Below are positions 32,956 through 41,315 of a DNA stretch of 64,000 nucleotides, piece after piece (positions within the stretch are counted from its first letter, which is position 1; each line of letters begins with the position of its first letter). A program made the translations under genes and the position numbers. The stretch spans positions 352,420-416,419 of the forward strand of contig NZ_JAJOMB010000005.1 of NCBI RefSeq assembly GCF_021129305.1. The letters run 5' to 3'. The notes below the pieces were generated by a model. The model worked only from the letters and a program-made list of their open reading frames with translations, searched no databases and was not told the origin of the DNA. This DNA is from Kineosporia babensis. Lineage in GTDB: Bacteria > Actinomycetota > Actinomycetes > Actinomycetales > Kineosporiaceae.

Positions 32956-34617
32956 ATGGCGAGTACCGGCCTGCCGGGGCCGATCATGGCTCCCCGGCCC
33001 ACCTGGGCAATGGATTCCTGGCACGACGGCACCTATCTCGGCACCTATCTGCTGGCCGGGCGCAACGGCTGGGAACGCTGGTACGACGCCCAGGGCCCGC
33101 TCGACACCCGGCGCCTGGCGCTGGCCCTGGACGCCTCGCCCGAGGTGCTGCGCCGCCTCGGCGACATCCCGATGCACCTGCGCGGCCTGTCGCTGGTCGG
33201 GCTGCCCGCCACCGATCAGGACATCCAGCTCATCGCCCGGCGCTGCAAGGATCTGCGCTGGCTGGATCTGCGCGGCACCCAGGTCACCGCGGCCGGGCTC
33301 GACGCCCTGAAACGGCTGCGCTCGCTGCGCCACATCGGGGTCGACCCGCACCTGCTGCTGACCCGCGATCCGAACGGCCGTCAGCAGCTCATCGCCGGTT
33401 CGCAGGCCTTGATCCCGGTGGCGTCCGGGGTGCCGGAACCGGATCTGGTGGGCCTGCACGAGAGTCTGCGTACTGCGGTGAAGAACAACCCGTCTGCCGT
33501 AGGCGCCCGCGGCCCCGACGAGGCGGTAGCGCGGGCCCGGGTGCTGCTGGACGCCGGTCAGGCCGAGGCCGGGCTGGCCATGGTCGGCTCGTTCCTGGTC
33601 ACCGGGGAACCGGCCGTGCTGATCGTGACCGCGCGCTGCCTGCTCAAGCAAGGTCTGCCGCTGCAGGCCCTGGCCGCGCTGGCCCAGGCACCGCCCACCG
33701 GCGCGGTGCTGGCCTGGCGAGCGGTGGTGCTGACCACGATCAACCCGTCCGAGGCGGCCCGGGTGGCCAAGGCGGCGCTGCGCGAGACCATCGAGAACCA
33801 GGTGGCCGAATGGGCCCTGGTCACCGCCTACCTCAACCGCTCGCAGCTGGTGCTGGCCGAGGACGCGCTGAATCTGCTGCGCTCGCGCACCTACGACGAG
33901 ATCGACGAGGGCAAGCTGTCGGCCCGGCTGGCCCGGGCGAAACGCCACTACCAGGAAGAGGCCGAGGCCTGGCAGCGCCTGCTGACGGTCTCGCCGGACG
34001 ATGCCGACGCCCTGGCCGGCCTGTCGCGGGCCCAGCGCTCGGCCCACCCGTACTCGCTGCGCTGGGTGCGCACGCTGAACCGGGCCGCCACGGCCGATGT
34101 CGGCAAGTACGGCCGGCGGATGATGGACCAGGTCAGCGCACACCGGCGGGGCACCGCGATCACCGCCGGGGTGGTCTCGTTCCCGATTCTGGTGCTGGTG
34201 TTCTCGGCCTGGGCCCCGGTGGAACGGCACGTCTGGGGCTGGGCGCTGGCCGTGGCCATCCTGATCGGCAACCTGGTCGGCCTGGCGATCTGGTTCACCA
34301 CCCCGCGCGAGGTGCGCCGGGTGATCGTCAACAGCGACAAGATCACCGGCGGCCGGCACCGGCCGAGCCGTAAGGCCATGCTCATCGGCGCCGTGATCGC
34401 GGTATCGGCCGTGGCGTTCATTCCGGCGAACAACCCCGGTTCGGCCCGTTCGGATGACCCGGCCGCACCCCGCCTGGAGATCACCATCCCACCCGTGCCG
34501 ACCGTCTCGTTCTCGTTCCCCTCACTGATCGACGAGGAGACGCGCGAACAGCAGAAGCGGCTGCGCGACCTGGTCGACGAACTGGAGTCCTCCCCCGGTC
34601 CGACCGGTACGCCCTAA
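32956..34617 (+). CDS. Membrane protein with leucine-rich and helical repeats, partner of the AAA ATPase
   Basis: A 553-residue protein. Residues about 65-120 contain leucine-rich-repeat-like segments (LRGLSLVGLPATDQDIQLI, LRWLDLRGTQVTAAGLDAL). From about 180 to 380 the sequence is alpha-helical and repeat-like (ARARVLLDAGQAEAGLAMV, WALVTAYLNRSQLVLAEDAL), reminiscent of TPR/SEL1 solenoids. Three membrane segments follow (about 399-418, 428-447 and 475-491), then a Pro-rich stretch and a short charged coiled-coil tail. ATG 32956 fits the 11-base gap after the ATPase. I do not recognise a named family; a membrane scaffold that recruits the ATPase is inferred from context. Confidence 0.8.
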   Translation: MASTGLPGPIMAPRPTWAMDSWHDGTYLGTYLLAGRNGWERWYDAQGPLDTRRLALALDASPEVLRRLGDIPMHLRGLSLVGLPATDQDIQLIARRCKDLRWLDLRGTQVTAAGLDALKRLRSLRHIGVDPHLLLTRDPNGRQQLIAGSQALIPVASGVPEPDLVGLHESLRTAVKNNPSAVGARGPDEAVARARVLLDAGQAEAGLAMVGSFLVTGEPAVLIVTARCLLKQGLPLQALAALAQAPPTGAVLAWRAVVLTTINPSEAARVAKAALRETIENQVAEWALVTAYLNRSQLVLAEDALNLLRSRTYDEIDEGKLSARLARAKRHYQEEAEAWQRLLTVSPDDADALAGLSRAQRSAHPYSLRWVRTLNRAATADVGKYGRRMMDQVSAHRRGTAITAGVVSFPILVLVFSAWAPVERHVWGWALAVAILIGNLVGLAIWFTTPREVRRVIVNSDKITGGRHRPSRKAMLIGAVIAVSAVAFIPANNPGSARSDDPAAPRLEITIPPVPTVSFSFPSLIDEETREQQKRLRDLVDELESSPGPTGTP

Positions 34618-35327
34618 CCCAGGAATCGCCGCAGCGCCTCGTCGACATCCTCGTCGGACAACTGCCGGAAGTCCTGGTACCAGTCCCCGACTGCCGCAAA
34701 AGCCTCCGGCTCCTGCAGACAGACCATCGCGTCCACGTCCCCGGTCAGTGAAAGCCGTGCCTGAGATGAGCAAACCGGCGCCGCCATCACCAGATAGGCC
34801 GGCTGGTGGTCGTGCAGCCACCGCAAGGTTGCCTTGGCGGTGACCCCGGTCGCGAGACCGTCGTCCACCACGATCACCATCCGGCCCTGCGCCGGCGCAG
34901 CATCCCGGCCGTGGCGATACCGTTCAACCCGACGCCTCACCTCGGCGCGCTCGCGTTCCACCGCCCCGGAGAGATCGTCCTCCGATAAACCCAGGTACTG
35001 CAAGGCTTTACCGTCGAAGACCGGCGGCCCGTCCTCGGCCAGCGCCCCGATGCCGTACTCCGGCCGTGACGGCGCCGCGATCTTGCGCGCGACCACCAGA
35101 TCGAGTTCACCGTCCAGCGCCGCGGCCACGTGCGTGGCCACCGGCACCCCACCTCGGGGCAGGGCCAGCACCAGCGGCCGATGAGTTCCGTGTGTACGTT
35201 CCGTTCTCCGGCCGAACTTTCCGCCTTCCGGCTCGCCGGGCGCATCCGGCACCAGGAAACCGAGCCTGCCGATCAGGTACTTGCCCAGCTCGTGGCCGGC
35301 CTCGTCCCGATCGGCGAAGACGATCAT
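34614..35327 (-). CDS. Phosphoribosyltransferase-family protein
   Basis: This 237-residue protein has a type I PRTase fold: a P-loop-like P-L-V-L-A-L-P-R-G-G-V-P near the start, the dimer/active-site flap region DLVVARKIAAPSRPEYGIGA, and the PRPP-binding motif VIVVDDGLATGVTAKAT. The N-terminus (FADRDEAGHELGKYL) matches the common bacterial 'phosphoribosyltransferase' family of unknown substrate that often accompanies stress proteins. ATG 35327 is the first sensible start; further upstream the frame is not protein-like. Its stop overlaps the convergent membrane-protein gene by 4 bases. Confidence 0.9.
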   Translation of the reverse strand: MIVFADRDEAGHELGKYLIGRLGFLVPDAPGEPEGGKFGRRTERTHGTHRPLVLALPRGGVPVATHVAAALDGELDLVVARKIAAPSRPEYGIGALAEDGPPVFDGKALQYLGLSEDDLSGAVERERAEVRRRVERYRHGRDAAPAQGRMVIVVDDGLATGVTAKATLRWLHDHQPAYLVMAAPVCSSQARLSLTGDVDAMVCLQEPEAFAAVGDWYQDFRQLSDEDVDEALRRFLG

Positions 35328-35606
35328 CCGGCTACGAGCGTCGTCGGAGCGAGGCCAGTGACGATGCCGAGTCGAGGCCGGAGGGCGTGCGACTCGTCGA
35401 TGTTGCCGATCCGGGCCGGCAGAATGCCCGGATCGTCGGCGTTTTTGAGTGGGGTGGCCGGGCCGGCCACCTCGTTCCCGTAGCGACCCATCGGAAAAAC
35501 CCTCCTCCACGTCGGGTTCCGGTCCAGCTTGCCACCGATCCCGCACGAGCGCATCCACCCGTCGGGCGACTTGTGATCAGGCCGGGGCGGCGGGACCGTT
35601 GCAGGC

Positions 35607-35807
35607 ATGTCCCTCACCGAGCCACTCACCGAGCAGGAACTGGACGACGTCATCGCCGAGCTGCTGATCGACTTTCCGCAGGCCCAGCGCTCCACCCTGG
35701 ACGAAGCAGTGCACAGCGAGGCTCGGCAGGCACCCGGCGACTCCGCCAACCAGATCGAGCAGGCCGTGCGGATGCGGCTGCATCTCTCCCGCCAGGGCGA
35801 TCACTAG
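35607..35807 (+). CDS. Small helical protein, unknown
   Basis: A 66-residue acidic protein (MSLTEPLTEQELDDVIAEL...) predicted to be three short helices, with hydrophobic positions regularly spaced and a conserved-looking DVIAELLIDFPQA segment. GCAGG lies just before ATG 35607. The composition is protein-like and the length resembles small actinobacterial proteins of unknown function. A perfect hairpin begins at its stop codon. No function is assigned. Confidence 0.6.
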   Translation: MSLTEPLTEQELDDVIAELLIDFPQAQRSTLDEAVHSEARQAPGDSANQIEQAVRMRLHLSRQGDH

Positions 35808-35853
35808 ATCGGGGCAAGAAAGTTTGCCGGGGACAAACTTTCTTGCCCCGATC
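35807..35853 (+). terminator. 20-bp perfect hairpin beginning at a stop codon (copy 1)
   Basis: Bases 35807-35826 pair perfectly with 35834-35853 around a 7-base loop. The left arm starts with the last base of the TAG stop of the small gene. The core GATCGGGGCAA(G/C)AAAGTTTGCC recurs at 36858. A terminator role is likely. Confidence 0.7.
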
Positions 35854-35906
35854 CGGCTTATCCACAGGGGGACTCCGACCAGTCGAAAAGCCGCCATCCT
35901 GGTGGG

Positions 35907-36854
35907 ATGCGAAGAGAGGCCTGGCATCGCGTCGCCGACGATCAGGCCGGAGTCCTGTCCCGCTGGCAACTCCTGGAAATGGGCCTCACTCCGCAGCAGA
36001 CCCGCACCAATCTCGACAACGCCCGCTGGCAAACCCTCCTGCCTGGTGCCTATCTCACCCATTCAGGGCCGATCACACCGTTGCCCCGAGTCTGGGCCGC
36101 CGTGCTGTATTCAGGTGCCGGAGCTCTTGCCGGAGACAGCACCGCTTTATGGCTACATGGAGCACTTACTGAGTGCCCGAGCCCGATCGAGATCTGCGTA
36201 CCCTGGCCGCGCCGGGTCCGCGCACCACCTGGCGTCGTCATTCATCGCGTCCGTAATCTGGACCCTCGTCGCGATGCCCGGAAAGGTCCACCTCGCCTGC
36301 AGATTGAGCATGCGCTGATAGACGCCGCCGAACGAAAGACCACTCCCGACGCCGTCTGCGACGTGGTGCTCAGAATCCTCCAGCAACGACTGACCACCGC
36401 CGACCGGGTCCGCGCCTGCCTTGCCACCAGAACCCGGCATCGCTGGCGCACCCTGCTCACCGAGGTGCTCACCGATGCCGCCGACGGTGTGCATTCCATG
36501 CTGGAACGGCGTTACGCGCATGTCGTTGAGCGCGCGCACGGCCTGCCCCGCGGTCAACGAAACCTGCCCAGGAAAGATACGGACGGCCGTCGCCGCTACC
36601 GCGATATCCGTTACGAGGAATTCCTACTGGTGGTGGAGCTCGATGGCCGGACCGCGCACCCACCCCAGGAGGCATTTCGCGATCTACGGAGAGACAACGT
36701 GGCTGTGGTCGAGGGCGAAGCCGTGCTGCGTTACGGCTGGCGCGATGTCAGCGGCCGGCCGTGCTCCGTCGCGGCCCAGGTCTCGACGGTGCTCACCGCG
36801 CGCGGCTGGAACGGGCGTCCTCGCCCATGTGGTCCCGGCTGCACGGAGCGCTGA
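35907..36854 (+). CDS. AbiEi-type antitoxin domain fused to DUF559 endonuclease-like domain
   Basis: A 315-residue protein. The N-terminal about 60 residues (DQAGVLSRWQLLEMGLTPQQTRTNLDNARW...LLPGAYLTHSG) are the winged-helix found in AbiEi-type antitoxins. The C-terminal about 100 residues (EEFLLVVELDGRTAHPPQEAFRDLRRDNVAVVEGEAVLRYGW) match DUF559, a Vsr/PD-(D/E)xK nuclease-like fold in which E-L-D and the following residues would form the catalytic centre. Such two-domain proteins are common, stand-alone and uncharacterised in actinomycetes. No AbiEii-type toxin is adjacent, so an antitoxin role is not supported. Related hairpins lie on both sides. Confidence 0.87.
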   Translation: MRREAWHRVADDQAGVLSRWQLLEMGLTPQQTRTNLDNARWQTLLPGAYLTHSGPITPLPRVWAAVLYSGAGALAGDSTALWLHGALTECPSPIEICVPWPRRVRAPPGVVIHRVRNLDPRRDARKGPPRLQIEHALIDAAERKTTPDAVCDVVLRILQQRLTTADRVRACLATRTRHRWRTLLTEVLTDAADGVHSMLERRYAHVVERAHGLPRGQRNLPRKDTDGRRRYRDIRYEEFLLVVELDGRTAHPPQEAFRDLRRDNVAVVEGEAVLRYGWRDVSGRPCSVAAQVSTVLTARGWNGRPRPCGPGCTER

Positions 36855-36856
36855 CC

Positions 36857-36905
36857 AGATCGGGGCAACAAAGTTTGCCCCCCGCAGATTTTGTTGCCCC
36901 GATCT
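36857..36905 (+). terminator. Hairpin beginning 2 bases after a stop codon (copy 2)
   Basis: AGATCGGGGCAACAAA at 36857-36872 pairs perfectly with 36890-36905 around a 17-base loop. It starts two bases after the stop of the AbiEi/DUF559 gene and shares its core with the 35807 hairpin. It probably terminates that gene. Confidence 0.7.
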
Positions 36906-36913
36906 TCACGGAG

Positions 36914-36949
36914 TCTCATTATTCAAGACGCCACTCTCAAATAATGAGA
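36914..36949 (+). promoter_or_regulatory. Inverted repeat in the promoter of the methyltransferase gene
   Basis: TCTCATTATT (36914-36923) and AATAATGAGA (36940-36949) are a perfect 10-bp inverted repeat with a 16-base spacer, ending 21 bases before the ATG. The A/T-rich site stands out in this GC-rich genome and is a plausible operator, for example for the neighbouring MarR protein. Confidence 0.55.
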
Positions 36950-36970
36950 AGCAGGCGTACCGTCCTAGGC

Positions 36971-37768
36971 ATGCCCAAGTACACGCACGGCCACGCCGAG
37001 AGCGTGCTGCGATCGCATCGCAGCCGCACCGCGCAGAATTCCGCCGCCTACCTGCTGCCTCATCTGAAGCCCGGGCACCAGGTGCTCGACGTGGGCAGTG
37101 GGCCGGGCACGATCACCGTCGACCTTGCTGAACTGGTTGCACCGGGGCGGGTTACAGCCACGGAGATCAACCCGGATGCAGCAGCGATCACCCGAGCCGA
37201 GGCCGAGCGTCGGGGTGTGCCGAACGTCGATCCGGTCGTGGCCGACGTCCATGAACTGCAGTTCGAGACGGACTCTTTCGACGTGGTGCACGCGCACCAG
37301 GTGCTGCAGCACGTGGCCGACCCGGTGCAGGCGCTGCGTGAGATGATCCGGGTCTGCCGTCCGGGCGGCGTGGTGGCCGTGCGCGACTCCGACTACGGCG
37401 GATTCGTCTGGTACCCGCAACTGCCCGCGCTGGACCACTGGCTGGAGCTGTACTACGCGGCCGCCCGGGCGAACGGCGGCGAACCCGATGCCGGACGGCG
37501 TCTGCTGGCCTGGGCGCGGGCGGCCGGGGCAGAGAACGTCACCGTGTCCTCGGCCACCTGGTGCCACGCAGACCCCGACGCCCGTGCGGGCTGGGGTGGC
37601 ATGTGGGCCGACCGGATCGTCAATTCGGCTATCACGCAACAACTATTGACGAGCGGGCTGGCTACCGAGGACGACCTCAAGTCGATCTCGTCGGCCTGGA
37701 GCGAATGGGCCGCGCATCCGGACGGCTGGATCAGCATCCTGCACGGCGAGGTCCTGATCCACGTCTGA
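36971..37768 (+). CDS. SAM-dependent methyltransferase, class I
   Basis: The 265-residue protein has the UbiE/COQ5-type methyltransferase pattern: motif I LDVGSGPGTITVDLAE (about residues 38-53), motif II acidic ATEIN, VVADVHELQFETDSFDVVHAHQVLQHVADP (motifs post-I/II) and the CRPGGVVAVRD motif III. The C-terminal about 110 residues are a cap region with YYAAARANGGEPDAGRRL. It methylates an unidentified small molecule in the cytoplasm. It is tail-to-tail with the MarR gene (stops adjacent), and its promoter carries an inverted repeat. Confidence 0.92.
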   Translation: MPKYTHGHAESVLRSHRSRTAQNSAAYLLPHLKPGHQVLDVGSGPGTITVDLAELVAPGRVTATEINPDAAAITRAEAERRGVPNVDPVVADVHELQFETDSFDVVHAHQVLQHVADPVQALREMIRVCRPGGVVAVRDSDYGGFVWYPQLPALDHWLELYYAAARANGGEPDAGRRLLAWARAAGAENVTVSSATWCHADPDARAGWGGMWADRIVNSAITQQLLTSGLATEDDLKSISSAWSEWAAHPDGWISILHGEVLIHV

Positions 37769-38218
37769 TCACCAGCGGCGCTGGTCCGTGAACACCACCG
37801 GCACCGCGTTGTGCCCGAGCATCCGGTGCAGCAACACGCCCAGAGCATCGCGCTCCGCGATGGAAAGTTCCTGCACCAGAGCCGATATCCGGCTGCTCAC
37901 AGCGGTGTGGAACTCCTCGGCCACGGCCGCCCCGGTCGACGTCAGCGCCACGTTCACGGCCCTGGTGTCGTCCGGGTCGGCCGAGCGAATCACCAGGCCG
38001 TTCGCCTCGGTGCGGCTGACCAGACCGGTCAGGCTGGACTTGGCCAACCCCAGGACCTCACTGAGTTCACCCATGCCCAGCGCCCCGGGCATGAGAGCAC
38101 AGATCAGAACTCCCTGCTGCGGTGTTATCCCTTGCGCCCTGGCGGTTTCCGCGTACGTACGCTCGATCAGGAACGAGCCGCGCACCAGTGCCGCAACCAG
38201 GCCGGCCGATGCCTCCAT
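37769..38218 (-). CDS. MarR-family transcriptional regulator
   Basis: A 149-residue MarR-type winged-helix repressor: helices around ARAQGITPQQGVLICAL, then recognition region MGELSEVLGLAKSSLTGLVSRTEANGLV, and the wing RSADPDDTRAVNVALT with the D-x-R of the family. The C-terminal helices would form the dimer. It overlaps nothing and is convergent with the methyltransferase gene, a common pairing in which MarR controls the methyltransferase promoter. That link is inferred. Confidence 0.9.
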   Translation of the reverse strand: MEASAGLVAALVRGSFLIERTYAETARAQGITPQQGVLICALMPGALGMGELSEVLGLAKSSLTGLVSRTEANGLVIRSADPDDTRAVNVALTSTGAAVAEEFHTAVSSRISALVQELSIAERDALGVLLHRMLGHNAVPVVFTDQRRW

Positions 38219-38304
38219 CCGACGAGCGTAGCTGTTGGTTCGTACCGCGAAGCACTATCCACAGGCGTCCGTCGGCGACCGGTCCGGGCGGCTATCGTGC
38301 CGTT

Positions 38305-39048
38305 ATGGGGGAAACAGACGATTCCGCACCGGCCTGGACGGCCGAAGAGAACGAACTGCTGGCCGCGCGGCTCATGCAGGGCCTCAGCATCGGCGAGATC
38401 GCCGCGCGAACCGGGCGCAGCGCTGGGGCCATTCGCAGTCAGGCGGTGAAGATGGCGCCGGCCGATCTGGGCCTGGGCACGGGTGAGGTCATCGGCTGGC
38501 TGCGGGTGCAGCTTCGCCACGGGCACGACTGGCGCAAGACCCTGGAGGAACGGCTGATGCGCCCGCCCCGCAACGGCGAGCGCTGGGGCGTGCGGGAGGT
38601 CGAGCGCCTGGTCGCCGAACTGCGGGGCCAGAACACCTGGCAGGAGATCGCCAACGAGCACGAGCGCACCAAGGGCGCGATCGTCGCCCAGGCCGCGAGA
38701 ATGCTGGTGCTCACCGAGAAGACGGTGGACTGGTCGCGTTCCCGGCGGGCCGAGCAGCTGCGCCTGGAGCTGCGCCGGCACAAGAACTACGACTGGCAGC
38801 GGGCGTTGCAGGTCGATCAGGCCACCGGCCGTACCCCGTCCTGGGTGTTCGTGGTGGTCGGCGCGTCGCCGGACGGGGCCTGGCACGTCCGGGTCGGCGC
38901 CACCGAGGTCGCCGCCGGGCGCATCCGGGCCGAGGCCGAGGTTCCGGAAGGCACGGCCTGGGAAACGTTCGAACGGCCGGTGCTGCCGGACTATTCGGTG
39001 AGCGGGGTGGTCGACGAGGGCAGGGAGACGTCGGAAGCCGAGACCTGA
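38305..39048 (+). CDS. Putative DNA-binding protein with two helix-turn-helix repeats
   Basis: A 247-residue protein with an internally repeated SANT/Myb-like or homeodomain-like unit: residues about 11-50 (WTAEENELLAARLMQGLSIG, then EIAARTGRSAGAIRSQAVKM) and about 92-132 (WGVREVERLVAELRGQNTWQ, then EIANEHERTKGAIVAQAARM). The W-x(8,9)-L...E-I-A-x(5)-R-S/T-x-G-A-I-x-x-Q-A-x-x-M pattern is shared. The C-terminal part (TPSWVFVVVGASPDGAWHVRVG) is unknown. ATG 38305 is the best start. It overlaps the patatin gene tail-to-tail by 58 bases. A regulatory role is inferred. Confidence 0.7.
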   Translation: MGETDDSAPAWTAEENELLAARLMQGLSIGEIAARTGRSAGAIRSQAVKMAPADLGLGTGEVIGWLRVQLRHGHDWRKTLEERLMRPPRNGERWGVREVERLVAELRGQNTWQEIANEHERTKGAIVAQAARMLVLTEKTVDWSRSRRAEQLRLELRRHKNYDWQRALQVDQATGRTPSWVFVVVGASPDGAWHVRVGATEVAAGRIRAEAEVPEGTAWETFERPVLPDYSVSGVVDEGRETSEAET

Positions 39049-40103
39049 ACCGACGAAGAGATCGGCTGCGGCGAAGCTTGGACCGCTGAGGAGCTCGGTG
39101 GCCCAGTCGAGACCTGGACGGCCTGTCGCCCAGAACCCGCCTCGGCGGAGATCGGCCGGTACTCCTGCTCGAGCAGGGCCAAAAGGTCCTGACGGCCCCG
39201 TTCGGCCGTGGCCTCCAGCACGCTGGCGTCGATCGTCGTGCGGTCGGTGACGATGCTGCTCGGTGCCATCGTCCAGGTCGAGCGCCGCTCCAGCGAGTTC
39301 TCCACCTTCAGCCGGGCCAGCAGCTCGGCGTAGGGCTCGCTCGGGCGGGAGATGTTGTCCTTGACGAACGGTTTCTGGCCCCGCGCCAGCATCCGGCCGA
39401 GCATCCGCATCGGGGTGCTCAGGTCGTCCTGCTTGAAGTCGAACGACCGGGTCATCACCACCACGGCCTCGCTCACCCCGTCCAGCGCCAGGGCCTGCTC
39501 CACCGGCACCGGGGCGACGATGCCGCCGTCGATGAAGCGGCGCTCGCCCAGATCGCCGCCCAGCCGGATCCGCTTGTTGTACAGCGCGGGCAGGGCCGCC
39601 GTCGCCCGCAGCACCTCGTACAGGTCGTACTGCGAATCCCGGCTGGAAACCGTGCAGGCTGCGCCGGTCGCGGCGTCGGTGAGCACGGTCAGCAGCGGGA
39701 TCGGCGCGGCGTGCAGGGCGGCCACGTCCAGCGGGCGCGCGCCCTTCAGCACGCCGTCGATCAGATGGTCCACATCGACCACCCGCCACAGCCGGCGCGG
39801 GTTGATGAAGGCCCGGTGGCTCAGCTCCTCCACGTAGATCCGCAGGCCCTCGTTCGCCTGCCCGGCCAGGAAGTAGGCACCGTTGATCGCTCCCGCGCTG
39901 CTGCCCACCACCACCGAGAAGGCTTCCCGTAGCCCCGCGTCCTCCAGCGCCGCCAGGGCCCCGATCGAGTACACGCCACGCATCCCACCTCCTTGGACCA
40001 CCAGGGCCGGCTTCTGCGCGGATTCGGCCGAACGGGTAAGATGTGCCAGGTGTTCGCCGAGTTTCAGGGCGGGCCTCCAGAGGCTCATCAGGGGCACGGA
40101 CAA
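38991..40103 (-). CDS. Patatin-like phospholipase
   Basis: A 370-residue patatin-family lipase. The oxyanion-hole loop is VVQGGGMRGVYSIGALAAL, the nucleophile elbow is VVVGSSAGAINGAYFLAG (G-x-S-x-G) and the catalytic Asp lies in RRFIDGGIVAPVPVEQAL (D-G-G). These enzymes hydrolyse ester bonds in membrane lipids. No signal peptide is evident, so it probably acts on the inner face of the membrane. The last about 40 residues are Ser/Pro-rich and unlike the rest, and overlap the convergent gene's 3' end by 58 bases; that tail may be a recent extension. Confidence 0.92.
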   Translation of the reverse strand: MSVPLMSLWRPALKLGEHLAHLTRSAESAQKPALVVQGGGMRGVYSIGALAALEDAGLREAFSVVVGSSAGAINGAYFLAGQANEGLRIYVEELSHRAFINPRRLWRVVDVDHLIDGVLKGARPLDVAALHAAPIPLLTVLTDAATGAACTVSSRDSQYDLYEVLRATAALPALYNKRIRLGGDLGERRFIDGGIVAPVPVEQALALDGVSEAVVVMTRSFDFKQDDLSTPMRMLGRMLARGQKPFVKDNISRPSEPYAELLARLKVENSLERRSTWTMAPSSIVTDRTTIDASVLEATAERGRQDLLALLEQEYRPISAEAGSGRQAVQVSTGPPSSSAVQASPQPISSSVQVSASDVSLPSSTTPLTE

Positions 40104-40217
40104 GGATCTTGGTCACCCTAAACCCGGGCAAGACGCGCCCCGGCGGAGCACCGCGTCGGGAACACGCGTGAACCGCTGACCGGGCCGTCCGCGCAGCCCG
40201 GACCCTAAGCTCGAGGG

Positions 40218-41267
40218 GTGACGCAGACGGAGGGGATCCGCACACCGGCCTCATGGGTCGTCGTCGGTCTCGACAACGGGGGCACCACCGACAACGCGAC
40301 TGTGCTGGACGCGACCGGGCAGTTCCTGGTCGATCAGCTGGTCGAGATCCCGAGCCGCGTGCTCGACGGGCCCGAGCTGGCCGTCGAAGCACTGGCGGAC
40401 TCGTTCGAGAACATCATCCGGATCACGAACACGCCCCTGACCCTGGTCAAGGCGATCGGGCTGGACACGCCCGGCCCGGCCAGCGCCACCGGCGTGATCT
40501 CGTCCAAGGGGGCCACCAACTTCTCGGCGGTGAGCTGGCACGGCTTCGACATCCGGGCCGCCCTGGAACGCCGGCTGGGCCTGCCCGTCGTCTACAACAA
40601 CGACGCCAACGCCGCCTCGCTCTACGCCCATCACCGCTACTTCGGGCCCGAGCAGGCGATGCAGAAGTCGTCGGTCGCGGGCATCGTCGGCACCGGGTTC
40701 GGCGGCGGCGTGGTGCACGACGGCCGGGTGATCAAGGGCGCCGCCGGGATGGCCGGCGAGCTCGGCCACGTGCAGATCCCGCTGCAGGACGTGATCGAGC
40801 CGGGTCAGCCGGTGCCGCGCTGCAACTGCGGTTTCCTGGGCGACGTGGAGAGCATCGCCTCACTCACCGGGATCAAGAACAACCTGCTGCCGTACTGGCT
40901 GCCCCGGTTCCCCGACCACCCGCTGGCCGGCGAGAGCATCCCCAGCGCGGCCAAGCAGTTGCGCGGGTACGCCGAGCGGGAGGACCCGCTGGCCCTGGCC
41001 GTGTTCGGGCAGCAGGCCAAGGCGATCGGCAAGCTCTTCACGATCGCCGCCAACTTCACCGACCCGGACGTCTACTTCATCGGCGGCGGTGTGGTCGAGG
41101 CCGCCCCGAGCTTCCGCCAGTGGTTCCTGAACATGGTCCGCGACTACACCCAGCTGCGGCAGGAGCAGGTCGCCGCGGCCTCGTTCGCCCTGGTGCCGGA
41201 CCTCGACATGGCCGGGGCCCGGGGGGCCGCAGTCGCCGCCTTCGACTCCGTGGTGGCCGAGGGCTGA
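40218..41267 (+). CDS. ROK-family protein (sugar kinase or regulator-like), altered zinc motif
   Basis: A 349-residue ROK-superfamily protein with ATP-site motifs VVGLDNGGTTDNATV and GTGFGGGVVHDGRV, and NNDANAAS in the sugar site. The ROK zinc motif normally reads C-x-C-G-x-x-G-C; here it is CNCGFLGD, so the third Cys is replaced by Asp. There is no helix-turn-helix, so it is a kinase-type member; the substrate is unknown. GTG 40218 has GAGGG directly before it and a TAAGCT box about 7 bases upstream, which would suit a leaderless transcript. Confidence 0.87.
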   Translation: MTQTEGIRTPASWVVVGLDNGGTTDNATVLDATGQFLVDQLVEIPSRVLDGPELAVEALADSFENIIRITNTPLTLVKAIGLDTPGPASATGVISSKGATNFSAVSWHGFDIRAALERRLGLPVVYNNDANAASLYAHHRYFGPEQAMQKSSVAGIVGTGFGGGVVHDGRVIKGAAGMAGELGHVQIPLQDVIEPGQPVPRCNCGFLGDVESIASLTGIKNNLLPYWLPRFPDHPLAGESIPSAAKQLRGYAEREDPLALAVFGQQAKAIGKLFTIAANFTDPDVYFIGGGVVEAAPSFRQWFLNMVRDYTQLRQEQVAAASFALVPDLDMAGARGAAVAAFDSVVAEG

Positions 41268-41315
41268 ACACCGCTGGGACTTTAGGACTACGGCCAAGCC
41301 GCCAACCAGCACGAA

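Noticed and set aside
35907..36854. AbiE toxin-antitoxin system
   Set aside because: Only the AbiEi-like domain is present, fused to DUF559; no AbiEii nucleotidyltransferase is adjacent. The nucleotidyltransferase at 44096 is 7 kb away.
38167..40392. 741-codon minus-strand frame
   Set aside because: It overlaps the HTH, patatin and ROK genes in other frames and is low-complexity.
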